64,000 nucleotides of DNA from Paenibacillus peoriae KCTC 3763 (GCF_000236805.1 NZ_AGFX01000030.1:1-64000), one strand, 5' to 3'; positions 27,147 to 37,217 are shown, numbered from the stretch's first letter. Program-made: numbers and translations. The notes: generated by a model not told the origin, from the sequence alone.

Positions 27147-29126
27147 ATGAAATCTTTTACGGAGGACTTGCACGATCAGGAGAAGGCGCTGGAGAACATA
27201 CGGCATAAATTAGCGTTACTGCCGGATGCATCAGGTTGTTATCTGATGAAGAATGGCGAAGGCACCATTATTTATGTCGGCAAGGCCAAAGTGTTGAAAA
27301 ACCGGGTCCGTTCCTATTTTACAGGCAGCCATAACGGCAAGACGCAGCGACTGGTTGCCGATATTCGTGATTTTGAGTATATCGTAACAGCTAGTAATAT
27401 GGAGGCGCTCATTCTGGAGTGCAACCTGATCAAAAAGTATCAGCCACGCTATAACGTGCTGTTGAAGGATGATAAAACCTTTCCGTATTTGAAAATTACG
27501 AACGAAGCCCACCCCAAGCTGGAGGTGACCCGGCGCGTTCTGAAAGATAAAGCAAAATATTTTGGGCCTTATCCCAACTCCTACGCGGCACATCAGACGA
27601 AGAAGCTGCTGGATCGCATGTATCCGTTACGCAAATGCGGTGTGATGCCCAAGGAAGTATGCCTGTATTATCACATGCATCAATGTTTGGGACCCTGTGT
27701 AAAAGAAGTTGATCAGGAAACGTATGACCAGATTGGTCAGGAGATCGCTTCTTTTTTGAGCGGAGGACATGAGGAAATTAAAAAAGATCTCCAGCGTAAA
27801 ATGCAGGAGGCCGCAGAGGAGCTTTACTTTGAGCGTGCCAAGGAGCTGCGGGATCAGATTATCAGTATTGACACCATGATGGAAAAGCAGAAAATCACAA
27901 CCTCTGATGCCAAGGATCGAGATGTATTCGGATTTTCGGTAGACAAGGGCTGGATGTGTGTGCAGATCCTATATGTTCGCAAGGGTAAAATGATCGAGCG
28001 CCATATGTCGACTTTTCCTTTCTACGGCGAGGCTTACAGCGATTTTATGTCCTATGTGACGCAATATTACAGTGACAACCCGGCAGTACCGCAGGAAATT
28101 TTGCTTCCCGATACACCTAAGCTGGTAAAGCGGGTCGAAAAGGGTGAGCAGAGTGTAGAACCTGTTTCAGAACGTACTGCAGATACACTTCTGGTGGCTG
28201 AGGAACGAGCTTCTTATGCGGAGGCAGCACCTCCAGAAATCGAAGCCCAGCTCTCCGGCGGACTGGAGGAACCGGCTGCAGCGGCACTAGCTCTGGCTGA
28301 ATGGCTGGATATAAAGGTGCTTGTACCTCAGCGTGGGCTAAAGAAACAAATGACGGAGATGGCAACGGAAAATGCACGTGTCGCTTTGGATGAGAAGTTT
28401 AAACTGATCGAACGGGACGAGGAGCGAACATCCAAGGCTGCAAGCAATCTGGGACGTGCGATAGGACTGGATCGCTTGCATCGGGTGGAAGCATTTGATA
28501 ATTCCAACATACAAGGTTCTGACCCTGTATCAGCCATGATTGTGTTCATTGACGGCAAGCCTGCCAAAAAGGAGTATCGGAAATATAAAATCCGTTCTGT
28601 GCAGGGGCCGGATGACTATGAAACGATGCGTGAGGTTATTCGGCGTCGATATGAGCGTGTGCTGAAGGAAAATCTGGAGCGACCCGATCTGATTGTTGTC
28701 GATGGTGGACGTGGACAAATTAAGGCGGCGACTGATGTACTGGAAAATGAGCTGGGTTTATTCATTCCGGTGTGTGGTCTCGTGAAGGATGCCAAACACA
28801 GAACTTCCCAGCTACTGGTGGGAGAATCCAACGAGGCTGTGAAATTGGCTCGCAATAGCGAAGAATTTTATCTGCTGCAACGGATTCAGGACGAGGTTCA
28901 CCGTTTTGCGATTACGTTCCACCGGGAGCAACGCGGCAAGTCCATGGTGACGTCTCGTCTGGACTCCATTCCAGGCATTGGGGAGAAGCGGCGCAAGCTG
29001 CTGCTTAAGCATTTTGGGTCCCTCAAAAAAATAAGAGAGGCCAGTGTCGAAGACTTCCGGCCTCTCTCTATTGGTGATAAGCTTGCGCGTCAGATTATAG
29101 CTGCCCTTCGGGAGGAGGAGTCGTAG
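27147..29126 (+). CDS. uvrC: Excinuclease ABC subunit C
   Basis: 659-residue nucleotide-excision-repair endonuclease. Domain order: GIY-YIG nuclease at the N-terminus ([20 protein letters not shown]), UvrB-interacting UVR motif (about 205-240), RNase H-like endonuclease domain ([34 protein letters not shown]) and C-terminal helix-hairpin-helix ([19 protein letters not shown]). ATG 27147 follows GGAAGGGGGAA and is preferred to the ATG at 27126. It is some 60 residues longer than B. subtilis UvrC, because of an acidic, Ala/Glu-rich insertion at about 332-390. Confidence 0.94.
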   Translation: MKSFTEDLHDQEKALENIRHKLALLPDASGCYLMKNGEGTIIYVGKAKVLKNRVRSYFTGSHNGKTQRLVADIRDFEYIVTASNMEALILECNLIKKYQPRYNVLLKDDKTFPYLKITNEAHPKLEVTRRVLKDKAKYFGPYPNSYAAHQTKKLLDRMYPLRKCGVMPKEVCLYYHMHQCLGPCVKEVDQETYDQIGQEIASFLSGGHEEIKKDLQRKMQEAAEELYFERAKELRDQIISIDTMMEKQKITTSDAKDRDVFGFSVDKGWMCVQILYVRKGKMIERHMSTFPFYGEAYSDFMSYVTQYYSDNPAVPQEILLPDTPKLVKRVEKGEQSVEPVSERTADTLLVAEERASYAEAAPPEIEAQLSGGLEEPAAAALALAEWLDIKVLVPQRGLKKQMTEMATENARVALDEKFKLIERDEERTSKAASNLGRAIGLDRLHRVEAFDNSNIQGSDPVSAMIVFIDGKPAKKEYRKYKIRSVQGPDDYETMREVIRRRYERVLKENLERPDLIVVDGGRGQIKAATDVLENELGLFIPVCGLVKDAKHRTSQLLVGESNEAVKLARNSEEFYLLQRIQDEVHRFAITFHREQRGKSMVTSRLDSIPGIGEKRRKLLLKHFGSLKKIREASVEDFRPLSIGDKLARQIIAALREEES

Positions 29127-29147
29127 AATACGGCTCCTCTTTTTTTA
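29114..29147 (+). terminator. Rho-independent terminator of uvrC
   Basis: GAGGAG-T-CG pairs with CG-G-CTCCTC, followed by TTTTTTT. The left arm overlaps the last codons and stop of uvrC. Confidence 0.75.
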
Positions 29148-29195
29148 GATTATAGAATTTATAAATTTTCAGCAGAGCTGAACAATTCTATAATC
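29148..29195. repeat. Nested inverted repeat between uvrC and the CPBP gene
   Basis: The perfect 12-bp arms GATTATAGAATT (29148-29159) and AATTCTATAATC (29184-29195) enclose a second hairpin TTCAGC-AGA-GCTGAA. It sits between convergent genes and may act as a terminator for the minus strand. Confidence 0.6.
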
Positions 29196-29211
29196 GCAAG
29201 AAAAACTCCCG

Positions 29212-30939
29212 CTAAGCGCGGTCTGGCTCCCGTGAAAGTTCGTCGATAGACGTTTTTCTTATAGGCTCAAACATGATTCGATTAGGCTTTTTTGGACTAA
29301 ACCAGTAAATAACGTAACCTACAATGGCTGGAAGTAAGATCCAGAACAAACCTGCGCTCAGGTTCACGGTATCTCCCAAACTCATCACACTAAATCCCAT
29401 GAGAATGCTGTCAAAAATAACGTGGCTGAACATGGCAGCGATAAAGCCGTAACGCAGGAACACAAAGCTGAACAGCAATCCGAGGAAGGTCAGCTCAATA
29501 GGTCTGGAAATCACCGGATAGATCGGATACAGTGTATGCCCCAGTGCCCATATAAGCGTGGTGATCAGGGAAGCGACAAAAGTGCTCCTTACTATTTTTT
29601 TCACCATCGGAATACCGAACAAACGGTATACGGCTTCCTCCCCAATACCAGCCATCCAGGCCATAATGGGCAGTAACCATGGATAAGCCATATTGTAAGG
29701 AGATTGCGTAGCATCTGTTGTGGAGAACGTATTGAAGGTACGTTCCAGCACAAAGAACAAAATGGATTGTACTCCAAGTAAAATAAAGGCCCACAAGTAG
29801 CCAACATACATACTGCGAAGCACATACAGCCCGTAGCCCGGCTCTTTGGCACGTGGCCATGCATTCAGTCCAACCTGACGCATAAGCCCGTCACCGCCAA
29901 CCAGGGAGAAGTAGAGTGCTACGGTCATAGCGAAGTAAACACCAACCTGGAAAACCATGAGAAAAATAAGCATTCCCCGGCTGCCTGCTTCTGCTTGCAG
30001 TAAAGGCAGCATGTTCAAGGTCCCTGCTATAGTAGCAACAAAATACACAACGGACAGAACAATGCCGCGTACAAAGGAAGTATGGCGTCGTGTGAGAGAC
30101 GCGTACACAATCGCGAGTACGCCCAATACTAAGGTAAACAAGGCATAACCCGCATAGGTCATCCAGTTGGCCCAGTAGGTTTGCTTTTTGACATAATCGG
30201 TATAGGACGATGGGGCAGAAAAGCTCTGTGTAAACGAGCGAACACCCCCGTCTTCAAAAGTAAACGCCAGTGTAAGTACCGAGGAACCGATTTGTTTACC
30301 GTCCACGGTATACTTTAATCCACCCTCCCCTTCGTTGGTCACGAGCTTCAAGTCCGACGGCTTAAAGCCAAAGCGTTTGACCCATATAGAGGCTGCCTGT
30401 TCTTTTGCTTCAAGCGTCATGTCGCCCTCAGCCGCACGAACAAGCCTGCTGCGTGCTTGCTCATCCGTAGAAATATCGGCTTGTGCGTAATTGGTACTGG
30501 AGGTCATTCGTTTAAAGTTAACGACTTTGCCAGTCGATAAATCCACATAAATTTGCAATTTTCCCTTCGCAGAAGGATCTGGGAGATCCACCCGAAAAGT
30601 CTCATATGGGTAACTTTTTTTCCATGTACGATTGTACTGTTGAAGCAGTTTTTCTCTGGATAAATAACCGTACAAATCCGTTTCAGCCTGATAGGTAACG
30701 ACAGGCTTTTCGGGCGGTGATTCTGTATAGCCCAGTTCGGAGCGAGCGAAGTCTAATGCGTGGTTAACCGCTTCTTGTTTGCTGATCGTCGCTGTGTTCA
30801 TCAATGATTCTGAACTTGGATTGCTAAGTGAGGGAATAAGCAATTGAAAGATAAAAAAGCAAATCAGGCCAATCCCGCCCAACAAGCCTAATCTTTTGAA
30901 GTTCGCCGAGAGCACGATCGGGTTCCCGATAGGATTCAT
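29212..30939 (-). CDS. CPBP-family intramembrane glutamic protease with long N-terminal domain
   Basis: 575-residue membrane protein. After an N-terminal membrane helix (about residues 14-34) comes an extracellular region of about 270 residues with two PepSY-like segments (for example KQEAVNHALDFARSELGYTE and LQIYVDLSTGKVVNFKR). A multi-helix C-terminus follows with the CPBP/Rce1-type motif GIGEEAVYRLFGIP and the later His motifs GHTLYPI and SHVIFDS. ATG 30939 follows AAGGAGG six bases upstream; longer frames to 31044 are disfavoured. The substrate is unknown. Confidence 0.85.
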   Translation of the reverse strand: MNPIGNPIVLSANFKRLGLLGGIGLICFFIFQLLIPSLSNPSSESLMNTATISKQEAVNHALDFARSELGYTESPPEKPVVTYQAETDLYGYLSREKLLQQYNRTWKKSYPYETFRVDLPDPSAKGKLQIYVDLSTGKVVNFKRMTSSTNYAQADISTDEQARSRLVRAAEGDMTLEAKEQAASIWVKRFGFKPSDLKLVTNEGEGGLKYTVDGKQIGSSVLTLAFTFEDGGVRSFTQSFSAPSSYTDYVKKQTYWANWMTYAGYALFTLVLGVLAIVYASLTRRHTSFVRGIVLSVVYFVATIAGTLNMLPLLQAEAGSRGMLIFLMVFQVGVYFAMTVALYFSLVGGDGLMRQVGLNAWPRAKEPGYGLYVLRSMYVGYLWAFILLGVQSILFFVLERTFNTFSTTDATQSPYNMAYPWLLPIMAWMAGIGEEAVYRLFGIPMVKKIVRSTFVASLITTLIWALGHTLYPIYPVISRPIELTFLGLLFSFVFLRYGFIAAMFSHVIFDSILMGFSVMSLGDTVNLSAGLFWILLPAIVGYVIYWFSPKKPNRIMFEPIRKTSIDELSREPDRA

Positions 30940-31189
30940 GAGTTTCCTCCTTAATCTGTAAATAAGTGCATCCATTAAAGATATCATACTGCACAGGTTC
31001 CCGCCAACACAGCTGAGATATTCATGAAAATGGAGTGAAAGCATCCTAAAGTTTCAATAAAATAAGATAAACTGCGATTAAACGCTACCTATTCGCGAAA
31101 TAAAGCCAAATTAACGTTTTTTCGACAAAATCGGTTTTGTGATCTGGATACAGAAGGATTATAATCTTGAGGCAATGCCTATAAAATCA

Positions 31190-31345
31190 ATAGGTAACGC
31201 TATACATTTGAGCCGAATTTCCATAGGAAAACGGGGGAACCATGTTACTGGGGTGAATTTTACAGCCGGTCTCGTACCGGACGTGTGAATAGGGCATACT
31301 GTGCTGCCCGAATCCGTCAGCTAACCTCGTAGGCTGTGAACAGGG
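31190..31345 (+). promoter_or_regulatory. c-di-AMP riboswitch (ydaO/yuaA type) upstream of ktr genes
   Basis: Conserved blocks of this RNA family are recognisable: GGTAACGC near the start, ACGGGGGAACCA (about 31231), TGGGGTGAATTTTACAGCC, then CCCGAATCCGTCAGCTAACC and TCGTAGGC near the end. The class binds cyclic di-AMP and typically switches off potassium-transport and wall genes. Here it precedes Ktr genes and is followed by an intrinsic terminator, consistent with ligand-induced termination. Exact 5' boundary is approximate. Confidence 0.9.
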
Positions 31346-31354
31346 ACCCAGTCA

Positions 31355-31384
31355 GGCACTCGGTTTTCCGGTGTCTTTTTTTTG
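31355..31384 (+). terminator. Riboswitch expression-platform terminator
   Basis: GGCAC(T)CGG, TTTT, CCGGTGTC forms a hairpin with one bulged base, followed by eight T residues. It lies between the c-di-AMP aptamer and ktrB, so it is the likely regulated terminator. Confidence 0.8.
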
Positions 31385-31495
31385 TGTATAAGTGTGAAAA
31401 ATAGAAGTTTGCTGAGTTAAGGACGCGTAGCGGGCTTACACCGTATTAAACCACTGTTTTTATAGTTTTAAGATAGTAGGAGAAGTGATGAATAG

Positions 31496-32836
31496 ATGAA
31501 CCCCAATGCCAGCTGGCTTCGGCTTTCTCCGCCGCGGATATTTGTTGCGGGCTTTGCCGTTATCATACTTATAGGTAGCTTATTGTTAATGCTGCCGATT
31601 TCCAATACAACGGGGAAGCCGCTTGCGTTTATAGACGCTTTGTTTACAGCGGCCTCCGCGACCTGTGTCACAGGGCTTGTCGTTAAGGACACGGGCACCT
31701 TTTTTACAACCTTTGGTCAGGTGGTGATCGCTGCGCTCATTCAAGTCGGCGGTCTCGGTTTTATGACCATGGCCACCCTGATCGCACTGGTGTTCAAGCG
31801 TCGTATCTCCTTGCGGGAGCGTCTCATTTTGCAGGAGGCGATGAATCAGACCTCTGTAGAGGGAATCGTTGGCTTGATCCGTAAGGTGTTATTGTATTCA
31901 CTGGTCATTGAGGGCGTGTGCGCTGCGATATTTGCGGTTCGCTGGTCCTTTGATATGCCTGTAGGCAGAGCGATTTATTTTGGAATCTGGCATGCGATTT
32001 CCATGTTTAACAATGCTGGTTTTGATTTATTCGGTCACTTTCGCAGCCTGACAGGTTATGTATATGATCCCGTCGTTAATTTTACCGCTATGTTTTTGAT
32101 TATCTCGGGAGGCATCGGCTTTGTGGTGATGTCGGATCTGGCAGAATATCGCAAACGCCAGAGACTGACCTTGCATACCAAGGTGGTACTTAGCATGACG
32201 GCTGCGCTGATTGTAGTCGGAACCCTCGTCATCTTTGTTTTCGAGTTTACAAATCCAAACACATTAGGATCGCTCGATTGGGGAGGCAAGCTGCTGGGAT
32301 CTTTATTCCAGTCAGTAACCCCTCGTACTGCGGGTGCTAATACGCTGGATATCGCAAGCCTGCGGCAGGCTACGCAGTTTTTCATCATTATACTGATGTT
32401 CATAGGGGCTTCCCCTGGCTCCACTGGAGGCGGGATTAAGACGACAACGTTCGCGCTGCTCGTGGGAGCGGTGTTTTCTATGCTGCGAGGTCGGGAAGAT
32501 ATTGTATTGTTTAAGTATCGGCTTGCGCAAGCACGAATTTACAAGGCTTTGACCATTACTCTGTTGGGATTGTTGTTCGTGATTGGGGTAACGATGATTT
32601 TGTCTGCCACCGAAGATCATCATTTTCTGATGATTTTGTTTGAAACGGTGTCTGCCTTTGGTACGGTGGGATTGTCGATGGGGCTTACACCTGATTTGAC
32701 AGTTGTCGGCAAGCTGGTGATTACTCTGACGATGTTTGCAGGTAGACTCGGACCGCTCACGCTGGCTTATGCACTAGGCCCCAAAAAGGGTAAGGAATTA
32801 TATCGCCATCCGGAAGGCAAAATGATTATAGGATAG
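31496..32836 (+). CDS. ktrB: Potassium uptake transporter, KtrB/TrkH family
   Basis: 446-residue K+ translocating membrane subunit of the Ktr system. It has four pore-loop repeats of the TrkH/KtrB superfamily, seen at FTAASATCVTGLVV, ISMFNNAGFDLFGHF, TPRTAGANTLDIA and ETVSAFGTVGLSMGL. The start ATG follows AGGAG with long spacing (13 bases). Expression is probably repressed by c-di-AMP through the upstream riboswitch. The regulatory RCK subunit follows 18 bp later. It could equally be named ktrD by analogy to B. subtilis. Confidence 0.92.
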   Translation: MNPNASWLRLSPPRIFVAGFAVIILIGSLLLMLPISNTTGKPLAFIDALFTAASATCVTGLVVKDTGTFFTTFGQVVIAALIQVGGLGFMTMATLIALVFKRRISLRERLILQEAMNQTSVEGIVGLIRKVLLYSLVIEGVCAAIFAVRWSFDMPVGRAIYFGIWHAISMFNNAGFDLFGHFRSLTGYVYDPVVNFTAMFLIISGGIGFVVMSDLAEYRKRQRLTLHTKVVLSMTAALIVVGTLVIFVFEFTNPNTLGSLDWGGKLLGSLFQSVTPRTAGANTLDIASLRQATQFFIIILMFIGASPGSTGGGIKTTTFALLVGAVFSMLRGREDIVLFKYRLAQARIYKALTITLLGLLFVIGVTMILSATEDHHFLMILFETVSAFGTVGLSMGLTPDLTVVGKLVITLTMFAGRLGPLTLAYALGPKKGKELYRHPEGKMIIG

Positions 32837-32854
32837 GGGAGTTTTCGAGTAGAT

Positions 32855-33532
32855 ATGAAAACGCAGCAGTTTGTAGTTATTGGTTTGGGGCGGTTTGGCT
32901 CAAGCCTGGCTTTGCAATTGGTGGATATGGGGTGCGAGGTGCTTGGCATCGACCGGAATGAAGACGTTGTAGACAGCATGAGTGAGCTGCTGACGCATAC
33001 TGTCATAGCGGACGCTACCGATGAGGATTCGTTGCGGTCACTGGGTATCCGTAATTTTGATTGCGGTATTGTTGCTATTGGGGATGACATTCAGGTAAGC
33101 ATTCTAACCGCCATTTTGCTGAAGGAGCTGGGTGTAAAAAAAGTCGTAGCCAAAGCGATATCAGTGCTGCACGGACGGGCATTGGAAAAGCTCGGTGTGG
33201 ACCGTGTCATTTATCCTGAGCGGGATATGGGAATACGGGTGGCTCATCAGCTGGTTACGCCTAATTTGCTCGACTATTTGGAGCTGTCCAAAGAATACAG
33301 CATTGTGGAACTAAATGTACCTGCATGTCTCAATGGCAAAACGTTATCAGAGCTGAATACCCGTACCCGCTTTGGCTGCAGTATTGTGGCTCTTCATACG
33401 GCGAACGGTATTCTCATTGCACCAACGGCTATGGATCGGCTCAAAGCGGACGATATTATGGTCATCATCGGTTCTAATGACAATATCGCCCGCTTCGAGG
33501 ATGAGGTCGTTAACATCAATGAAGAGGCCTAA
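32855..33532 (+). CDS. ktrA: Ktr regulatory subunit (RCK domain protein)
   Basis: 225-residue cytoplasmic gating subunit of the Ktr channel. The N-terminal RCK Rossmann domain begins FVVIGLGRFGSSLALQLVD and binds ATP/ADP; the C-terminal RCK_C (TrkA_C) domain (about residues 140-220), where c-di-AMP binds in homologues, includes IVELNVPACLNGKTLSELN. Co-transcribed with ktrB. c-di-AMP would thus act on both the RNA and the protein. Confidence 0.92.
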   Translation: MKTQQFVVIGLGRFGSSLALQLVDMGCEVLGIDRNEDVVDSMSELLTHTVIADATDEDSLRSLGIRNFDCGIVAIGDDIQVSILTAILLKELGVKKVVAKAISVLHGRALEKLGVDRVIYPERDMGIRVAHQLVTPNLLDYLELSKEYSIVELNVPACLNGKTLSELNTRTRFGCSIVALHTANGILIAPTAMDRLKADDIMVIIGSNDNIARFEDEVVNINEEA

Positions 33533-33537
33533 CCCTG

Positions 33538-34443
33538 CTACACCATACGATAGCCGGCAAACGACGCTCGTGTTTCGCTAATCCAGCTTCGCGCTGTCGA
33601 GCTGAGATCTGCTGTCTCTGAATAAATGAGAGACGTCGTTCGGCGTGTCTCCTTCAAGTCCGGCAAGAACAGCGCAGTCAGTCCATTATCCCGCAGCAGC
33701 TCGCTGCGCAAATAGGATTTGGGCAGTAACGCAGAAGCCTTACAGGTTGGAAGCAAGCGAACAATGGCCTCGAAGGAGTCGATTTCCATACGGATATCGG
33801 GCATGATGCCGCTGCGCTGGAACAAATCATCTGTCAAGCTGCGATACCAGGTCCCTTTGGAGAAAATAATCATCGGCAAACCCTGTAGATCTTTCATCGA
33901 GGCTGTTCCTGTTTTGCTCGTTAATTCATGTCCTAGCGGAACGACCAGCTCCAAATGATCGTCAAATAGTGGAATGCAACGCAGTCCAGCCTCATGAATG
34001 GCAGACCCGACAATACCGGCGTCTGCTTTTTTGTCGCGTACAAAAGCGACGATTTCATGGGTTTTGCCTGTGAGTAACTTCAGCTCGGTTTGGGGATGCT
34101 TGCTCATGAAAGCTTCGACGAGGGTGGGCAGCGTCGTTTGGAGTGTCGTGAGACTTGCGCCCAGGGTGAGCATGCTTTGGGCTTCGTTTTTGTGCCGGGA
34201 CAGCTTTTGTAAAAAGCGGAGCTGTCGTTGCCGTTGCTCCAGCGCGAAGGTATATACAAATCGTCCGGTTGACGTAATTTCGAGCCGTTTGCCCCGCCGA
34301 TCAAAGAGATGTACACCCAATTCTTCCTCCAGCTTGGCGATTTTACGGGACAGGGCGGGCTGGGACAGATTTAGTAGTTTGGAGGCTTTGTTCAGGCTGG
34401 ATTGCTCGACAATGACGGCAAAGGCGTTCAAATCCTCAAACAT
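33538..34443 (-). CDS. LysR-family transcriptional regulator
   Basis: 301-residue LysR protein: helix-turn-helix LNKASKLLNLSQPALSRKIA at the N-terminus and an effector-binding domain of two lobes. The frame opens with GTG at 34452, but ATG 34443 sits nine bases after GAGGAA and is preferred. The gene is divergent from sdhCAB and so is a candidate regulator of it; the spacer holds AATACGTATT, a plausible LysR half-palindrome. The ktr genes end only five bases from its stop. The effector is unknown. Confidence 0.87.
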   Translation of the reverse strand: MFEDLNAFAVIVEQSSLNKASKLLNLSQPALSRKIAKLEEELGVHLFDRRGKRLEITSTGRFVYTFALEQRQRQLRFLQKLSRHKNEAQSMLTLGASLTTLQTTLPTLVEAFMSKHPQTELKLLTGKTHEIVAFVRDKKADAGIVGSAIHEAGLRCIPLFDDHLELVVPLGHELTSKTGTASMKDLQGLPMIIFSKGTWYRSLTDDLFQRSGIMPDIRMEIDSFEAIVRLLPTCKASALLPKSYLRSELLRDNGLTALFLPDLKETRRTTSLIYSETADLSSTARSWISETRASFAGYRMV

Positions 34444-34634
34444 ATCATTCACTTCCTCTCTATATGCAAAAAAGACATAATAATTAATACGTATATTGCA
34501 ATTCCATTATAAGCCGAAAAGGAGTAACATAAAAGCGACACAAGATGTTCACACTTTTGATTTTCCTTATAAGGGACACCTTGTTGGACATTTCCTGTCG
34601 GGAACTGTCATTTTATATGTTATATTACTATTAC

Positions 34635-34648
34635 TGAAAACGCTATTA
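34635..34648 (+). promoter_or_regulatory. cre-like site upstream of sdhC
   Basis: TGAAAACGCTATTA matches the CcpA-binding consensus TGWNANCGNTNWCA at all but one defined position. It lies 24 bp before the sdhC start, in or near the leader, a position that would repress. Carbon catabolite repression of succinate dehydrogenase is the inference. Confidence 0.5.
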
Positions 34649-34671
34649 TTGGAGAAGGGAGCATTACCTAG

Positions 34672-35346
34672 ATGAAAGGATTCTATTCCAGAAAGCTGCA
34701 TTCGCTTCTTGGCGTCATCCCGCTGGCTCTTTTTTTTGTTGAGCATTTGGTGACGAACTTCACTGCAGTGGAGGGAGGCAAGGAAGGGTTCAATCGCAGT
34801 GTGGCCTTCCTGAATGGTTTGCCGCTGGTGATTGTGCTTGAAACGTTATTCATCTACTTGCCATTATTGTTCCACGGAATTTATGGCTTGTATATTGCTT
34901 ATCAGGCTGATCCGAATGTCAAAAATTTTGGCTATTCGCGTAACTGGCGCTTTCTGTTCCAGCGTATTACCGGTGTCATTACGTTCGTGTTCATTATCTG
35001 GCACGTGTTCGATACACGTATTCAGGTGGCTCTGGGTAATGTAACGCATGAGGAGCTGGGCGGTGTAATGCACGGGATTGTAACGAACCCAGTCTATTTT
35101 ATTCTGTATTTAATCAGCGTTGTTTCGGCATCCTTTCACTTTGCTAACGGGCTATGGGCATTTATGGTCAGTTGGGGCATCACCGTGGGACCACGTGCAC
35201 AAAAGGTATCCTCCTATATTTGCATGACCCTGTTCGTGGTGGTATCTCTCGGCTTCATCGCTTCCCTGTTGGCATTCCGCAGCGCGGAATTCCAGGCAAC
35301 GGCTACCGCTTTGATACAAAGCAGCGCTATTCAGCAGCTACTGTAA
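34672..35346 (+). CDS. sdhC: Succinate dehydrogenase cytochrome b558 subunit
   Basis: 224-residue membrane anchor of the Bacillus-type succinate:menaquinone reductase, with five membrane helices and diheme cytochrome b558. Candidate heme-ligating His residues lie at LHSLLG near the N-terminus and in FVEHLVTNF, LFHGIYGLY, IIWHVFDTR and SASFHFANG. First gene of sdhCAB, with a GGAGAAGGGAG site before the ATG. Confidence 0.94.
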   Translation: MKGFYSRKLHSLLGVIPLALFFVEHLVTNFTAVEGGKEGFNRSVAFLNGLPLVIVLETLFIYLPLLFHGIYGLYIAYQADPNVKNFGYSRNWRFLFQRITGVITFVFIIWHVFDTRIQVALGNVTHEELGGVMHGIVTNPVYFILYLISVVSASFHFANGLWAFMVSWGITVGPRAQKVSSYICMTLFVVVSLGFIASLLAFRSAEFQATATALIQSSAIQQLL

Positions 35347-35451
35347 AAAATGAATTTACATTATACATCGTTTGCATACATCGTTTGCAGATTCTATTTT
35401 CAATGGGAAAAGGGGATTTGGCTAAATCCTGAAAACAAGGAGTGAGCAGAA

Positions 35452-37197
35452 ATGGTAGCATCCAACATTATTGTCGTGGGCGGCGGTCTGGCGGGTCTGA
35501 TGGCTACGATCAAGGCGGCAGAGGCAGGAGTCCACGTTCATTTATTTTCTTTGGTTCCGGTAAAAAGATCCCACTCCGTTTGTGCTCAAGGCGGCATCAA
35601 CGGGGCAGTGAATACCAAGGGCGAGGGAGACTCACCCTGGATTCATTTTGATGATTCGGTCTATGGCGGGGATTTTCTGGCCAACCAGCCTCCGGTAAAA
35701 GCAATGTGCGAAGCGGCTCCGGGGATTATCCATCTCATGGACCGTATGGGTGTCATGTTCAACCGGACACCGGAAGGATTGCTGGATTTCCGTCGCTTTG
35801 GCGGTACCCAGCATCATCGGACAGCCTTTGCTGGAGCGACGACAGGTCAGCAGCTATTGTATGCCTTGGATGAGCAAGTACGACGCTGGGAATCCGAGGG
35901 CTTGGTGACCAAATATGAAAACTGGGAGTTTTTACAGGCGGTACTGGATGATGAAGGTATCTGTCGAGGTATTTGTGCGCAGGATTTACGCACGATGGAA
36001 GTGAAAACTTTTGCAGCGGATGCGGTTATTTTGGCATCGGGTGGTCCTGGCATTATTTTTGGTAAAACCACAAATTCCGTGATTAATACCGGCACGGCTG
36101 CCGGTGCGGTGTATCAGCAGGGCGTACGTTATGCGAACGGTGAGTTTATCCAGATTCATCCGACGGCTATTCCGGGGGATGACAAGCTGCGTCTTATGTC
36201 TGAGTCGGCACGGGGAGAGGGCGGTCGGATTTGGACGTACAAGGACGGCAAGCCGTGGTATTTCCTCGAAGAAAAATATCCGGCTTACGGAAATCTGGTT
36301 CCACGCGATATTGCAACACGTGAAATATTCAGCGTATGCGTCGATGAAGGACTTGGCATTAATGGCGAGAATATGGTCTACCTCGATCTGTCTCACAAGG
36401 ACCCGAAAGAGCTGGACGTGAAGTTGGGCGGTATCATTGAAATTTATGAAAAATTCGTCGGTGACGATCCGCGTAAAATCCCGATGAAAATTTTCCCGGC
36501 TGTGCATTATTCAATGGGTGGCATGTGGGTCGATTACAATCAGATGACGAATATACCGGGGCTGTTTGCCGCCGGGGAATGTGAATTCCAGTATCACGGA
36601 GCCAACCGTTTGGGTGCAAACTCGTTGTTGTCAGCTATTTACGGGGGGATGGTAGCTGGACCGAAGGCTGTGGAATACATTAAGGGCTTAAAAAAATCCA
36701 CCCAGGATGTAGCTTCCTCCGTGTTCGATGCAGCGGTAAAACAGCAGACGGAGAAGTACGAGCATATTTTGCATATGAACGGAAAAGAAAATGCTTATGT
36801 TCTTCACAAAGAGCTGGGCGAATGGATGACGAACAATATGACTGTCGTTCGTTATAACGACAAGCTCGAAGCTACGATCCACAAGATCAAAGAGCTGAAG
36901 GAGCGTTATGCTGACATCAACATCAATGATGCTTCGCGCTGGAACAATGCGGGTGCGGCGTTTACACGTCAGCTGTGGAATATGATGGAGCTGGCTGAAG
37001 CGATGACCAAGGGGGCGCTGCTGCGCAATGAAAGCCGCGGAGCTCACTATAAGCCGGACTTCCCGGATCGTAACGATGAGGAATTCCTGAAAACAACGAT
37101 TGCGGACTGGACACCGGAAGGACCCCAAATTTCATATGAAGACGTGGACGTTTCGCTGATCAAGCCGCGTATTCGAGATTATTCCAAGAACAAATAA
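35452..37197 (+). CDS. sdhA: Succinate dehydrogenase flavoprotein subunit
   Basis: 581-residue catalytic subunit with covalent FAD, oxidising succinate to fumarate. The FAD fold begins IIVVGGGLAGLMATIKAAEA, and the FAD-linking region is VKRSHSVCAQGGINGAVNTK. Active-site stretches are GGTQHHRTAF, IHPTAIPG and MSESARGEGG, and the capping FAAGECEFQYHGANRLGANS is near residue 370. Normal length. It lies 105 bp after sdhC, with an AAGGAGTGAG ribosome binding site. Confidence 0.96.
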   Translation: MVASNIIVVGGGLAGLMATIKAAEAGVHVHLFSLVPVKRSHSVCAQGGINGAVNTKGEGDSPWIHFDDSVYGGDFLANQPPVKAMCEAAPGIIHLMDRMGVMFNRTPEGLLDFRRFGGTQHHRTAFAGATTGQQLLYALDEQVRRWESEGLVTKYENWEFLQAVLDDEGICRGICAQDLRTMEVKTFAADAVILASGGPGIIFGKTTNSVINTGTAAGAVYQQGVRYANGEFIQIHPTAIPGDDKLRLMSESARGEGGRIWTYKDGKPWYFLEEKYPAYGNLVPRDIATREIFSVCVDEGLGINGENMVYLDLSHKDPKELDVKLGGIIEIYEKFVGDDPRKIPMKIFPAVHYSMGGMWVDYNQMTNIPGLFAAGECEFQYHGANRLGANSLLSAIYGGMVAGPKAVEYIKGLKKSTQDVASSVFDAAVKQQTEKYEHILHMNGKENAYVLHKELGEWMTNNMTVVRYNDKLEATIHKIKELKERYADININDASRWNNAGAAFTRQLWNMMELAEAMTKGALLRNESRGAHYKPDFPDRNDEEFLKTTIADWTPEGPQISYEDVDVSLIKPRIRDYSKNK

Positions 37198-37217
37198 TAG
37201 GAGGGAGTGTATTTTAG

